Source of the DNA: Bdellovibrio sp.
Lineage (GTDB): Bacteria > Bdellovibrionota > Bdellovibrionia > Bdellovibrionales > Bdellovibrionaceae
DNA: 14,412 nucleotides
Assembly (NCBI GenBank): GCA_019104905.1
Contig: JAHRXB010000244.1
Span: forward strand, 1 to 14,412
Direction: 5' to 3'
A program made the position numbers and the translations under genes. The notes under the pieces are model-generated. The model saw only the letters and a program-made list of their open reading frames with translations. It did not search any database and had not been told where the DNA came from. How positions within the stretch are numbered: position 1 is the stretch's first letter; every line of letters begins with the position of its first letter. Positions 1 through 8,365 of this stretch are shown here, piece after piece.

Positions 1-201
1 AGCCATCGACATAGCGCCAGCCACAAGACCCGCAACGCCGCTCAGGAGAATCTCTGAGCGATCTGCATTGGCTGCCGCCACACCGACAATAAGACTTGCG
101 GTGGATACGATCCCATCGTTGGCTCCCAAGACGGCCGCTCGGAGCCAACCAATACGTTCGCCTTTGTGAAACTCAGGATGTCTTCCAGATAAGCGTGCCA
201 T
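1..201 (-). CDS. VIT1/CCC1-family transporter, N-terminal part (runs off the left edge)
   Basis: The complement of 199-201 is an ATG opening a frame that stays open to the window edge (67 codons). It has the signature start of the VIT1/CCC1 (nodulin-21-like) membrane transporters: [19 protein letters not shown] at about residues 18-36, then a hydrophobic segment with LIVGVAAA, then [17 protein letters not shown]. Family members move iron or manganese across membranes in vacuoles or bacterial envelopes. The start is supported by a strong GGAGG ribosome-binding site (complement of 207-211) five bases upstream. The gene is divergent from the helicase. Only the first membrane segment and the beginning of the second are visible, so the metal specificity and any fused ferritin-like domain cannot be judged. 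Confidence 0.85.
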   Translation of the reverse strand, partial: MARLSGRHPEFHKGERIGWLRAAVLGANDGIVSTASLIVGVAAANADRSEILLSGVAGLVAGAMSMA

Positions 202-287
202 AAAGGCCTCCGTCGCTTAATCATCACATAGATGCAACACATGTCTATTTATTTGAGCCCCTCGTGGGTCTAGTCAGTAAAAAAATG

Positions 288-314
288 TAAATACAAGGTC
301 AGGTCCGCCGAAAA
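288..314 (+). promoter_or_regulatory. Sigma-28 (FliA)-like promoter for the helicase gene
   Basis: TAAA (288-291), exactly 15 bases, then GCCGAAAA (307-314). The flagellar sigma factor consensus is TAAA-N15-GCCGATAA, so the spacing is perfect and the -10 element differs at one base. The predicted transcript would start near 320, leaving a leader of about 32 bases before the ATG at 353. The match is by eye only. It gains weight because two more sites of this type lie in the window. Confidence 0.5.
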
Positions 315-352
315 GACGCGCCTTTTTGTGCAATCTTGTATACATTGCGGGA

Positions 353-1591
353 ATGAAAAACTTCCCAGAATTCGGTCTTTTGCCCTCCCTTCTTAAAACG
401 CTTAAAGCGCAGCGTATTTTTACTCCTACGGAAATCCAGCGTATGGCGATTCCCTTGCTCATGTCGGGGCAGTCGGTCGTCGGCGTTTCAGAAACGGGCA
501 GTGGTAAAACATTGACCTATGCCCTGCCACTCTTGCACATGCTGAAGAGTCTGGAGGAAGAGGGGCAGCCGATTAAAGCGGAGGCCGCCCCTCGTGCCAT
601 CGTCATGGTGCCAACTCGCGATTTGGGGGAGCAAGTGGCAAAGGTTTTTAAAACCTTCACTCACGACACTCGCCTGCGTGTTCGCCCCGCACTTGGGGGC
701 ATGAGTATGGAGCAGACCATTCGTAATATCAGTGGCTCGTTTGAAATTCTGTTGGCCACTCCAGGCAGATTGATTCAATTGCTTGATAAAGAGCTGATTG
801 ATCTGTCTGATGTGCGCGTGTTGGTTTTTGATGAGGCTGATCAGATGTTGGACAAGGGCTTTCTGACGGATTCCAATTTCATCGTGGATGCCTGCCCACA
901 GGATATTCCTCTAGCGCTGTTTTCTGCGACGGTTTCTAAAAATGTCGAAGAGATGATGAACTCGCTTTTTGCAAAGGCAGAGATTCTTCGCAGCTCTCGA
1001 AGTGGCAAAGTGGTTCAGAGCCTCACCACCAAAAATGAAACCGTTATTGATGGGCTTCGTTGGCCCCTTTTCGAAAAATTGATCAAAAAGCAAATTAAGG
1101 GCGGCACCATCGTGTTTGCGAACACCCGCGAACAATGTGATAAAATTGCCAAAGAAATTAACGATAAAGGTTACAAGTGCGTTCTTTATCGCGGCGAAAT
1201 GGATAAAAACGAGCGCCGTACAAATCTTAAAAAATTCCGCAACGGTGAAGTTGATTTACTGATTTCAACGGATTTGGCAGCACGCGGTCTTGATCTAGAA
1301 CATGTCGGACGAGTGATTAACTATCACCTTCCGCAGCAGCTTGATAATTATCTTCATCGCGTAGGACGTACCGCCCGTGCGGGGCGTGAGGGTTTGGTCA
1401 TAAATCTTGTGACTGAACGAGACCTCCCCTTGATCGCAAAAATTGAAGGCAAGGGTCAAACTGCGAAAGAACTGAAAACACGCTTCAAAGATAAAGACGG
1501 AAAACGTCTGCATGTGAAGCGGGATGAAAAGAAACCAGTGCCTGCGAAGGGCGCAAAGAACGCTAAGGGTAAGAAGGTTGTAAAGCGGTAG
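353..1591 (+). CDS. DEAD-box ATP-dependent RNA helicase (RhlE-like)
   Basis: A 412-residue DEAD-box helicase that would unwind or remodel RNA duplexes using ATP, for example in ribosome assembly or mRNA turnover. All core motifs are present in order: a Q motif with Phe and Gln in the first 30 residues, Walker A TGSGKT (K52), PTRDLGEQ, TPGRL, DEAD at 160-163, SAT, the motif IV region IVFANTREQCD, STDLAARGLD, and HRVGRTARAG starting at His335. The last 30 or so residues form a Lys-rich tail (KGAKNAKGKKVVKR) typical of RNA-binding extensions; there is no DbpA-type or cold-shock domain. The frame is open back to a TTG at 326, but the ATG at 353 places the start directly before the conserved Q motif. 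The gene is monocistronic, with its own sigma-28-like promoter upstream and a hairpin downstream. The subfamily assignment is tentative. Confidence 0.93.
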   Translation: MKNFPEFGLLPSLLKTLKAQRIFTPTEIQRMAIPLLMSGQSVVGVSETGSGKTLTYALPLLHMLKSLEEEGQPIKAEAAPRAIVMVPTRDLGEQVAKVFKTFTHDTRLRVRPALGGMSMEQTIRNISGSFEILLATPGRLIQLLDKELIDLSDVRVLVFDEADQMLDKGFLTDSNFIVDACPQDIPLALFSATVSKNVEEMMNSLFAKAEILRSSRSGKVVQSLTTKNETVIDGLRWPLFEKLIKKQIKGGTIVFANTREQCDKIAKEINDKGYKCVLYRGEMDKNERRTNLKKFRNGEVDLLISTDLAARGLDLEHVGRVINYHLPQQLDNYLHRVGRTARAGREGLVINLVTERDLPLIAKIEGKGQTAKELKTRFKDKDGKRLHVKRDEKKPVPAKGAKNAKGKKVVKR

Positions 1592-1613
1592 TGCTTTTTA
1601 GGGGGCCTGGTGG

Positions 1614-1653
1614 GTGTTGCTATTTATGCAGAATGCAACACATTTAACTTTTT
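1614..1653 (+). terminator. Probable intrinsic terminator of the helicase gene
   Basis: GTGTTGC (1614-1620) pairs perfectly with GCAACAC (1635-1641). The stem can extend through ATT/AAT past one bulged T, leaving a seven-base loop. A T-rich stretch with five consecutive T (1649-1653) follows. It lies 23 bases after the helicase stop codon. Confidence 0.6.
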
Positions 1654-1755
1654 AGACCGTGGCCTTTGATATAAATTTTACTCTATCAGGCAGCCCTGGT
1701 CACATCTTTATTTGTCTTGATTATGAAGTTGAGGTCGTAATATAGACATTTGTTG

Positions 1756-2535
1756 ATGGATGAATCTAAAAATAATCCTTATTTTGTTATAAAGCTAAAT
1801 GAAGCATTTCGTCTTAAGAAAATGCAGAACAAAAGCTATTCTCTAAGAGCGTTTGCCAAGCGCCTATCCATGAATCCAGGCACGCTTTCTGCCATTCTTA
1901 AGGGAAAAAGAACAATTTCTATTGCCGACGCGAAGACGGCGATTTCGGTTTTGGAGTTATCCGAATCTGAAAGGATCCAGTTTCTAAAGAGTGTTGGGGA
2001 CAGAACTAGCTATATTGATGATTCCCATCAGGTAGATCCCAAAGATCATAAAGTTATCTTCGAGGAATGGGAGTACTTTGTTCTGTTGGCAATTCTTCGG
2101 AAGGATCTTGAAGGATATGGCGAGATGGAAATATCTTCTCTCGGTGGGTTTTCTTTGGAAAGAACCCAAGAGTGCCTGAATCTTTTAAAAAAAATGGGAC
2201 TTGTGGAACAAATGGCATCTGGAAAGTGGCGTAGATTGCATCGTAATATACACTCTACGCACGATGTGCCGTCATCATCTATTCGGAAGGCTCATGAACA
2301 TGCCCTGACTTTGGCAATGAAGAAGCTAGAGCTTCCTGTTGCCGTTCGCGACTATTCATTCCTAAATATTAACTTGGATGAAAAACAATTCAAAAAATAT
2401 AAGCGCCTTGTTTTAAAGTTCAGAAATGATCTTTTTAACTTGGATGGCGCCTCCACCAACGGGGAGGTCTACAGAGTCTCTATTCAGTGTTTTCCCCTTC
2501 TAGAAAGAGTAAAACAAGGAGGCAAAGATGCGTAG
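1756..2535 (+). CDS. TIGR02147-family DNA-binding regulator
   Basis: A 259-residue protein resembling the TIGR02147/DUF4423 family, which is abundant in Bdellovibrio and Fibrobacter and usually read as transcriptional regulators. Residues about 23-60 form a helix-turn-helix: SLRAFAKRLSMNPGTLSAIL followed by KGKRTISIADAKTAISVL. The middle, from EEWEYFVLLAILRK, is the expected second region with a winged-helix-like stretch (LEGYGEMEISSLGG, then ECLNLLKKMGLVEQ). The C-terminal part is a helical and strand region of unknown role. The frame begins with TTG-TTG-ATG; ATG at 1756 was chosen, because a stop at 1738 blocks further extension and no well-spaced Shine-Dalgarno decides the start. The gene overlaps the next one by 8 bases, so the two are translated from one message. 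Its target is unknown; regulating the linked secreted protein is a reasonable guess. Confidence 0.85.
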   Translation: MDESKNNPYFVIKLNEAFRLKKMQNKSYSLRAFAKRLSMNPGTLSAILKGKRTISIADAKTAISVLELSESERIQFLKSVGDRTSYIDDSHQVDPKDHKVIFEEWEYFVLLAILRKDLEGYGEMEISSLGGFSLERTQECLNLLKKMGLVEQMASGKWRRLHRNIHSTHDVPSSSIRKAHEHALTLAMKKLELPVAVRDYSFLNINLDEKQFKKYKRLVLKFRNDLFNLDGASTNGEVYRVSIQCFPLLERVKQGGKDA

Positions 2536-3652
2536 TTTGCTTTTTATATTTTCATTTCATGTCTCATGTTTTGCCTTTGCTGGAGGTGATTGGGTCGGTA
2601 ATGGCGGCAATATTGTTCAATGCGGCGCCGGGGCTCGTATGCAGCTGCTTGACTATTATGAGACGGAAATGAGGGGTTTGAACATTGATTTGGGCAATGA
2701 AACAGTAACTTATATCGATAAGGTGCAATATGTTTTGAAAAGATTGTCCAAGATAAATCCCGGTCGTGCTGAAAAGTATCGGGTTTGGGCCCATCAGTTT
2801 CTGCAGGAAATTCAGTGGATAGATGATAGTAATATTCGTCCCATTAAAGATATAGGGCCCGTGATTTTGCCCGAAGGTTGTGAACTTATTCAAACGGTCT
2901 CTCAATATCCCGATGAGCAGATCCCTCCAGGCGGCAAGCGCTATGCTATTTCTCAAAAAGTCTGGAATCATCTTTCCGAGGAAGACAAGGCCGGGCTGGT
3001 CTTGCATGAGCTTATTTATCGAGAGGCTATTTTAAATAAACAAATCTCTTCCCTTAAAGTCAGATTTTTTACCGGACTTATCAGCTCTCAAGATATGGAG
3101 GGGCTTACAAGCCTTGAATATCTAAAACTTCTAAAGTACGTGGATCTGGGTGATGTTGAATATAATGGGTTCACCTTAGAGTTGGATCAAATGAGATTTT
3201 TTCCAACGGGTGAAGTTCATGCCGCAATAGTTGGGGTGGGGCGGCCTCATCCGGTTTGGGGAAGTCAACTTCAGAACCGTTGGATAATGTTCTATAGATC
3301 AGGCGCAGTGGAGAAGATTCTTTTACAGTGGGGAGATCACTTTGAAATCCCGCATGGTGAAGAAACTATTCGTATCGTATCGTCGGTGCCTCTGGGCAGG
3401 ACAGAGCAGGTGCTTTTTTACGAAAATGGAGTTCTGGCCCGAGGTGGTATCGCTCGGGGCTCAAAGATCAAAATAAATGGACAAAGTGTTTACGTTTCTA
3501 ATGGCCCCGAGGGGTATGTTGAATTTTATCCAAATGGAAAGCTGAAGACCGGATATCTTGAAACACCCTATATCTTTGTCAAAGACGGCAAGACCACGAC
3601 TATTCAAGGGAACACCTTCTTTGATATCAATGGAATTCCATATTCGATTTAG
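2528..3652 (+). CDS. Secreted protein with MORN-variant-like repeats and an HELIYR motif
   Basis: A 374-residue exported protein. Residues 1-18 are a signal peptide with a hydrophobic core and likely cleavage after AFA. The mature start is GGDWVGNGGNIVQCGAG, a glycine-rich start with a cysteine that I associate with a family of exported Bdellovibrio proteins. At about 157-166 it carries LVLHELIYREA (His160, Glu161, Tyr164). This looks like an HExx metal-binding start, but the second His of the classical HExxH motif is absent, so protease activity is unproven. The C-terminal half has four copies of a short hairpin with an [FY]-x-x-x-G core: RFFPTGEV (223), MFYRSGAV (254), LFYENGVL (296) and EFYPNGKL (332), resembling MORN-variant repeats. 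The start overlaps the upstream regulator gene by 8 bases, with the AGGAGG-like site lying inside that gene. The biochemical role is unknown. Confidence 0.8.
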   Translation: MRSLLFIFSFHVSCFAFAGGDWVGNGGNIVQCGAGARMQLLDYYETEMRGLNIDLGNETVTYIDKVQYVLKRLSKINPGRAEKYRVWAHQFLQEIQWIDDSNIRPIKDIGPVILPEGCELIQTVSQYPDEQIPPGGKRYAISQKVWNHLSEEDKAGLVLHELIYREAILNKQISSLKVRFFTGLISSQDMEGLTSLEYLKLLKYVDLGDVEYNGFTLELDQMRFFPTGEVHAAIVGVGRPHPVWGSQLQNRWIMFYRSGAVEKILLQWGDHFEIPHGEETIRIVSSVPLGRTEQVLFYENGVLARGGIARGSKIKINGQSVYVSNGPEGYVEFYPNGKLKTGYLETPYIFVKDGKTTTIQGNTFFDINGIPYSI

Positions 3653-3658
3653 AGTTAA

Positions 3659-3674
3659 GGCAGGCCTTCCTGCC
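3659..3674 (+). terminator. GC-rich hairpin after the TIGR02147 operon
   Basis: GGCAGG, a CCTT loop, then CCTGCC form a perfect 6-bp GC-rich stem seven bases after the stop codon of the secreted protein gene. No T-run follows, so it may act as an mRNA 3' stabiliser or a Rho-assisted stop rather than a classical intrinsic terminator. Confidence 0.4.
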
Positions 3675-3825
3675 GTCACCGCAAAAGCCTATCAGGAATA
3701 AAAATACGCAATAAAAAGAATTTAAGCCTCGGGTTTAGCTTTCCTGTAGAGCATCAATATCTATTTGTTTTTATAAAGAATTCTCAATCGTTCCAGAAGT
3801 CTCAGAAGTAGATCAAATAATTTTC

Positions 3826-3869
3826 TCGTGCAACAGCAACGAAATCAGAGTGTGTTTATTAAAGATATC
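3826..3869 (+). repeat. 44-bp direct repeat, copy 1 (upstream of the lipoprotein gene)
   Basis: These 44 bases, beginning TCGTGCAACAGCAACG and ending TTAAAGATATC, recur without mismatch at 8366-8409. After the identical block the copies diverge but keep islands: GTGCCGA at the same offset and then TTAATA. TTATTAA (3856-3862) can pair with TTAATAG (3890-3896), closing a loop around the promoter spacer. The identical part stops within the spacer of a sigma-28-like promoter. It is therefore best read as a duplicated promoter/regulator module; a recombination target is the alternative. The rest of the 305-base gap 3653-3957 shows only the hairpin at 3659 and AT-rich sequence. Confidence 0.85.
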
Positions 3870-3887
3870 CCTGGGGTGTGCCGAATT
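3860..3887 (+). promoter_or_regulatory. Sigma-28 (FliA)-like promoter of the lipoprotein gene
   Basis: TAAA (3860-3863), 16 bases, then GCCGAATT (3880-3887). The spacing is one longer than the usual 15. The spacer sequence differs from the matching site at 8400-8427, while TAAAGATATC and GTGCCGA are retained, the pattern expected of two sigma-factor contact regions. The predicted start near 3894 gives a leader of about 64 bases. A GTG at 3901 is in frame with the gene but lies too close to its AGGAG to be a good start. Confidence 0.45.
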
Positions 3888-3957
3888 GCTTAATAGGAGC
3901 GTGAAGGGGATCGTAACTAAATACAGAACAGCGGGACCTATACAGGAGTTTCTTAAA

Positions 3958-6900
3958 ATGAATAGACGGCACGTTATTCTTTCGAGATGGCTTAAACTTG
4001 GAGTGGTCGGTGGCCTTGCTTTAGGGCTTTCCGCATGTAACCTCTCCGCTTCTCTTTTAAGTGATCAATTCAAATTAAAAACTCGTATCGATTCTGAGAC
4101 TACTCCCTCCCATGTCAATGATTCCAATCAGAGTCATTTCCCGATAGCGGGTCACTGCCCTCAAGGGGCTAAGGAAGTTGTTCTTGAAGCTCAAGTGACG
4201 ACGACATTTTCCTGCGTGGATGGGGAGTTTAGCGGCAGCGTGGATCTTTCGTTCTTGTCGGAAGGGGATCATGTATTTGTTCTAAGACCCGATGTGGGAG
4301 AGTCTAAAACTTGGATTGTGGAAAAAGACATTACTCCACCAACGGTAACGCTGGACCCAGTAGCTTCCTTTATCAACATTGCAAATGCTTCGGCTTTTCC
4401 AGTAAGTGGGACTTGTTCTGAGTCGGGCCGGCTTGTTTATATTAAATCTGATCTTTTGCGCTTTCCGGTGTTGTGCTCCTTGGGGAATTTTAGCGGAACG
4501 ATAAATCTTTCCAGTCTTTCAGAAGGGGCGGTTGCATTAACAGTGACCCACATGGATGCCGCAGGCAATGAGTCTGCTGCTAGTACATCAACTCAAAAAG
4601 ACACCATCCGTCCAGGGAAGGCGGTTCTTACGAATCTTCCCGCGTCGCCATCACCCCACATTAGTTTAAACTCCGTCGTCAGTGGAGTTGATGCGACGGA
4701 GTATGCGTTTAAAGTGGGGGTAGCTAGCGGAGTGAGTTGTGCTGACACTTCAAACGGGTACAGTTCGTTTAAAGAAGTCTCTGTAAATTTAATAGCTGAT
4801 ATATCGTCATTGCCCGATACGACTTTAAAACTCTGTGTCTGGACACAAGACATTGCGGGGAACCGTCAGCAGGCTTCGGATATTTACGAATACACCTGGA
4901 ATAAAGATAGCACTATTGCTTTAGCGACAATCAGCACCTTTGTTCCATCTGGAAATATAAGTAATGTGGGTGCAGATCGCACACTTACTATCGGTGGCGT
5001 AAGTATCACGGACTATAAAGCGGTGGTGCTGTACAATCAATCGGATTGCTCAAGTGCGGATTTTAGTGGAGCAATTGAAACACCAATCACTTCTGATTTT
5101 ACCTTTTCAATTAGTTCAGATGGGACTTATTTAGTTTGTGTGATTGGTAAAAACGTCGCAAATTATTGGCAGCCTGTGAATGCTGCCACGGCATCGGATC
5201 TTTTGACTGTTGATCGGGTGTTGCCGTCATTGACTCTTGCCTCGACCGCTCCAAGCACATTTAATACACCAACAATCGGTGTGACTGCGACCTTTTCAGA
5301 AAGCGTAACTGGTTTTGAGTCGAGCGATATCGTCGTGACTAATGGAACAGTTTCTGAATTTAGTGGCTCTGGTACGACCTACACCTTTACAGTGACACCC
5401 ACGGCACAAGGACTTGTCACTGTCGCCGTCGGGGCGGGAGTCGCAACAGATGCAGCAGGCAATGGCAATACAGTTGCGACAAACTTATCAAGAATCTTCG
5501 ACTCAGTCTCTCCTGGAGTCACATTAAGTGGAGGATCTGCAAATACCAATGGTGCCTTCACGGCAACCCTTACCTTTAGCGAAGCGGTTTCAGGTGTAGA
5601 GCTTAGTGACTTTGCAGTGACTAATGCAATCCTAACAAGTCTATCCGGCGGTCCCAGTGTATATACCGTGACCGCGACCCCGGTGGTCGATGGCGCAGTG
5701 AGCTTGCGGTATCAAGTTGGAAAAGCGCAAGACGCTGGTGGCAATAGCAATACAGCATCTAATACTTTAACTAGTACCTATGACAGCATTGCGCCGGCAG
5801 TCAGTCTGTCTTCAATAGCTGGAGATCCCTTTAAAAATTCAAGCTTTGACGTGACGGCGACGTTCTCTGAGTCAGTAACGGGCTTTGCTGCTGGTGATAT
5901 TACTGTCACCAATGGAACAGTTTCCGGTTTTAGTGGCTCTGGTACGACGTACACCTTCACGGTGACTCCTACAGCACAGGGACTTGTCACTGTCGCTGTT
6001 AATGCCGGAGTAGCTACAGATGCCGCAGGTAACGGCAATACAGCGGCAACTTCGCTTACAAGAACCTATGATAGCGTACAGCCAATTCTGTCTCTGTCTT
6101 CGGCATCTGGTGATCCATTTAACACTTCTACCTTTTCAGTAACGGCGACGTTCTCAGAGTCCGTAACAGGTTTTGTGGCTGGCGATGTTGCTGTTACGAA
6201 TGGAACAGTATCCGGTTTTAGTGGCTCTGGTACGACGTACACCTTTACCGTGACACCTACAGGGCAGGGACTTGTCACTGTCGCGGTAGGAGCGGGGGTG
6301 GCGGCAGATGGCGCAGGTAACGGCAATACAGCTGCAACGTCACTCACAAGAACATATGATAGCGTCCAACCAAGTCTGTCTCTGTCGTCAGCATCTGGTG
6401 ATCCGTTTAATGCTGCTACCTTTTCAGTAACGGCGACGTTCTCTGAGTCTGTAACTGGTTTTGTGGCTGGCGATGTCGCTGTCACTAATGGAACAGTTTC
6501 TGGTTTTAGCGGCTCTGGCGCGACCTACACCTTTACCGTGACGCCCGCAGCACAGGGGCTTGTTACTGTCGCTGTTAATGCCGGAGTAGCTACAGATGCC
6601 GCAGGCAACGGCAATACAGCCGCAACGAACTTAACAAGAACCTATGATAGCGTAGGGCCCACTATAACAGGACTTAGTGGTGACCCGATCTGGAAAACTT
6701 CCAAGACTTGGAGTTGGGGCTGTAGTGAAGCTTGCACTTATCGTTTTGTTGTAGATACAAATGCAGGAACGATCCCAAGTGGTGGGTATGGCTCAACAGT
6801 GACGGCTTCACAGTCTTCGGGGTCTGGAACTTACTATCTTCATGTTCAAGCGCAGGATGAGGCTGGTAATACGTCAATCACGCATGTATCAGTCCTTCTG

Positions 6901-8304
6901 GATAATACGAGCCCGACAGCACCAACGAGCATAAACGATGGCATAACGCTTAGTTCGCTCACCCAGAGTCCAACAATTACTTTTACAAGTGGTACGGATG
7001 CACATAGTGGAGTGCAAAAACACCAACTGCGCGTCCTCAGAGTCTCTGATAGTTTTGTGATGAAAGACTGGCATGACTTTACTTCTGGTAACGCTGTCAC
7101 GGGGCTGACCCTAGCAACTAATACCTCCTATAAAGTTGAAATCAAGACTTTCGACAACGTCAATCTTGAATCCTCTGTCACTACAAGCGACGGATGGATC
7201 GCAGATACAACCCCGCCAAGTGCGCCTACGGGTTTGGGATTAGGAATCATTCCTAGTAATCTAACATCATCCCCACCATTAAGTTGGTCTGCGGCAAGCG
7301 ATGGCAGTGGTTCCGGCATATCCTCTTATCAAGCGATTATCTATCGCGCCACGGATCATGTCGCGATAAGTTCTTGGACCACTCTCACTTCGGGTGGCTC
7401 AGTGAGTGGTCTATCACTCACAGGCGGAGTGCAGTATTACTTCAAAGTCAGAGCTTTGGATAAAGCGGGAAATATGAGCGCAGAATCAGGAGCTTCTGCC
7501 AATTGGACAGCGATCGCCTGCACACCAGGATCGAAAACTTTTACTTTCACGGGCGCTGACCAACTATTTGCCGTCCCGACAGGTTGTTCATCAATCACAG
7601 TAAAAATGTGGGGTGCTGGAGGGGGTGGAGTATATGCAGAGGGATATGTCAATACACAAGGTGGCGGCGGCGGATATACGACAGGAAAGCTTTCTGTGAC
7701 TCCAGGTGAATCACTCACCGTTATTGTTGGCCAAGGCGGACAGTTTAACGCTAATGGTAATTCCCCGGCTACGTATGGAGGTGGTGGTGCTACTTGCTAT
7801 GCTGGCCAAGGGGGAGGCCGTTCAGCAATAAGAAGATCGGGAACGGAACTCCTAACAGCTGGCGGCGGAGGCGGTGGTGGACTGTTCGGTAACGGTGGGG
7901 CGGGTGGTGGTTTATCCGGGCAGCAAGGTGCGTCTTCGTACTACGCAGGCGGGGGAGGATCTCAGACGGCAGGTGGTGCTGCCGGAACCTATATCTATGG
8001 ACCCACCCAGGGCAAAGCCGGCTCCCAGTTCATTGGCGGCGATGGAAGCAAAGTAAACGGAGCCTGCTCTGCTAGCGGCGGGGGAGGATATTTTGGTGGC
8101 GGCTCAAGCGCTATTGTTGAGGAACCATGGGCTTATGAATTCGGAGCTGGTGGTGGTGGATCAGGCTATCTTGGTTCAGCGACGTCGACATCGACTTCTG
8201 CCGGAAGCGGTTCTACCCCTGGTAATGCAGGGGATACCGACCGTGCGGGGGCAGGCCAAGGGGGCACTAACGGCGCCAATGGCCTAGTTATAATTAGTTG
8301 GTGA
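3958..8304 (+). CDS. Large surface lipoprotein with tandem Ig-like repeats and a glycine-rich C-terminal domain
   Basis: A 1448-residue predicted outer-membrane or surface lipoprotein. The ATG at 3958 was chosen because AGGAG (3944-3948) lies nine bases upstream and it starts a lipoprotein signal: NRRH, a hydrophobic stretch, then lipobox LSAC with Cys27. Asn at +2 is not an inner-membrane retention signal. Residues about 50-415 hold divergent Ig-like segments, several with paired cysteines. Residues 418-895 are five tandem units resembling bacterial Ig-like (Big_12-type) domains, with SESVTGF, TNGTVS, GTTYTFTVTP and ATDAAGNGNT signatures. A further Ig-like unit and two fibronectin-III-like segments (AGNTS, TPPSAPT, ALDKAGNMS) reach about 1180. 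From Cys1188 to the end it is a glycine-rich domain opening with FTFTGADQLFAVPTGC and VKMWGAGGGG, with Gly runs, and closing GANGLVIISW. A role in adhesion, prey contact or matrix is inferred. Confidence 0.88.
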   Translation: MNRRHVILSRWLKLGVVGGLALGLSACNLSASLLSDQFKLKTRIDSETTPSHVNDSNQSHFPIAGHCPQGAKEVVLEAQVTTTFSCVDGEFSGSVDLSFLSEGDHVFVLRPDVGESKTWIVEKDITPPTVTLDPVASFINIANASAFPVSGTCSESGRLVYIKSDLLRFPVLCSLGNFSGTINLSSLSEGAVALTVTHMDAAGNESAASTSTQKDTIRPGKAVLTNLPASPSPHISLNSVVSGVDATEYAFKVGVASGVSCADTSNGYSSFKEVSVNLIADISSLPDTTLKLCVWTQDIAGNRQQASDIYEYTWNKDSTIALATISTFVPSGNISNVGADRTLTIGGVSITDYKAVVLYNQSDCSSADFSGAIETPITSDFTFSISSDGTYLVCVIGKNVANYWQPVNAATASDLLTVDRVLPSLTLASTAPSTFNTPTIGVTATFSESVTGFESSDIVVTNGTVSEFSGSGTTYTFTVTPTAQGLVTVAVGAGVATDAAGNGNTVATNLSRIFDSVSPGVTLSGGSANTNGAFTATLTFSEAVSGVELSDFAVTNAILTSLSGGPSVYTVTATPVVDGAVSLRYQVGKAQDAGGNSNTASNTLTSTYDSIAPAVSLSSIAGDPFKNSSFDVTATFSESVTGFAAGDITVTNGTVSGFSGSGTTYTFTVTPTAQGLVTVAVNAGVATDAAGNGNTAATSLTRTYDSVQPILSLSSASGDPFNTSTFSVTATFSESVTGFVAGDVAVTNGTVSGFSGSGTTYTFTVTPTGQGLVTVAVGAGVAADGAGNGNTAATSLTRTYDSVQPSLSLSSASGDPFNAATFSVTATFSESVTGFVAGDVAVTNGTVSGFSGSGATYTFTVTPAAQGLVTVAVNAGVATDAAGNGNTAATNLTRTYDSVGPTITGLSGDPIWKTSKTWSWGCSEACTYRFVVDTNAGTIPSGGYGSTVTASQSSGSGTYYLHVQAQDEAGNTSITHVSVLLDNTSPTAPTSINDGITLSSLTQSPTITFTSGTDAHSGVQKHQLRVLRVSDSFVMKDWHDFTSGNAVTGLTLATNTSYKVEIKTFDNVNLESSVTTSDGWIADTTPPSAPTGLGLGIIPSNLTSSPPLSWSAASDGSGSGISSYQAIIYRATDHVAISSWTTLTSGGSVSGLSLTGGVQYYFKVRALDKAGNMSAESGASANWTAIACTPGSKTFTFTGADQLFAVPTGCSSITVKMWGAGGGGVYAEGYVNTQGGGGGYTTGKLSVTPGESLTVIVGQGGQFNANGNSPATYGGGGATCYAGQGGGRSAIRRSGTELLTAGGGGGGGLFGNGGAGGGLSGQQGASSYYAGGGGSQTAGGAAGTYIYGPTQGKAGSQFIGGDGSKVNGACSASGGGGYFGGGSSAIVEEPWAYEFGAGGGGSGYLGSATSTSTSAGSGSTPGNAGDTDRAGAGQGGTNGANGLVIISW
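5209..6642 (+). repeat. Five tandem Ig-domain repeats with a 288-bp period
   Basis: Unit boundaries, set by the Y-D-S (or V-D-R, F-D-S) codons before the conserved Pro, fall at 5209, 5497, 5779, 6067, 6355 and 6643. The spacings are 288, 282, 288, 288 and 288 bases, that is 96-residue domains with one 94-residue divergent copy (second). Units 3 to 5 are very close in protein sequence but differ at many third codon positions. Unit 5 matches unit 4 in its first half and unit 3 in its end, a mosaic pattern. Confidence 0.9.
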
Positions 8305-8365
8305 TTAAGAGTGCGATCCTTGCTTAGGGTCGACGTGATATGCGATTCCAGTGAGTTGTCCCAGA

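Noticed and set aside
42..242. A 66-codon minus-strand frame at the left edge
   Set aside because: It lies in another frame over the VIT1/CCC1 gene, whose translation matches a known family and has a strong GGAGG site.
2991..3030. HELIYR as a classical zinc metalloprotease active site
   Set aside because: The second histidine of HExxH is replaced by Tyr-Arg, so only a possible metal-binding remnant is noted.
3826..3869. The 44-bp repeat as a CRISPR repeat or a phage attachment site
   Set aside because: Only two copies lie 4.5 kb apart with a normal gene between, and there are no spacers or integrase. The promoter-like end gives a better explanation.
5379..6485. Minus-strand open frames of 60-139 codons across the Ig repeats
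   Set aside because: They are antisense shadows of the repeated Ig units, with recurring low-complexity translations and no starts or ribosome sites of their own.
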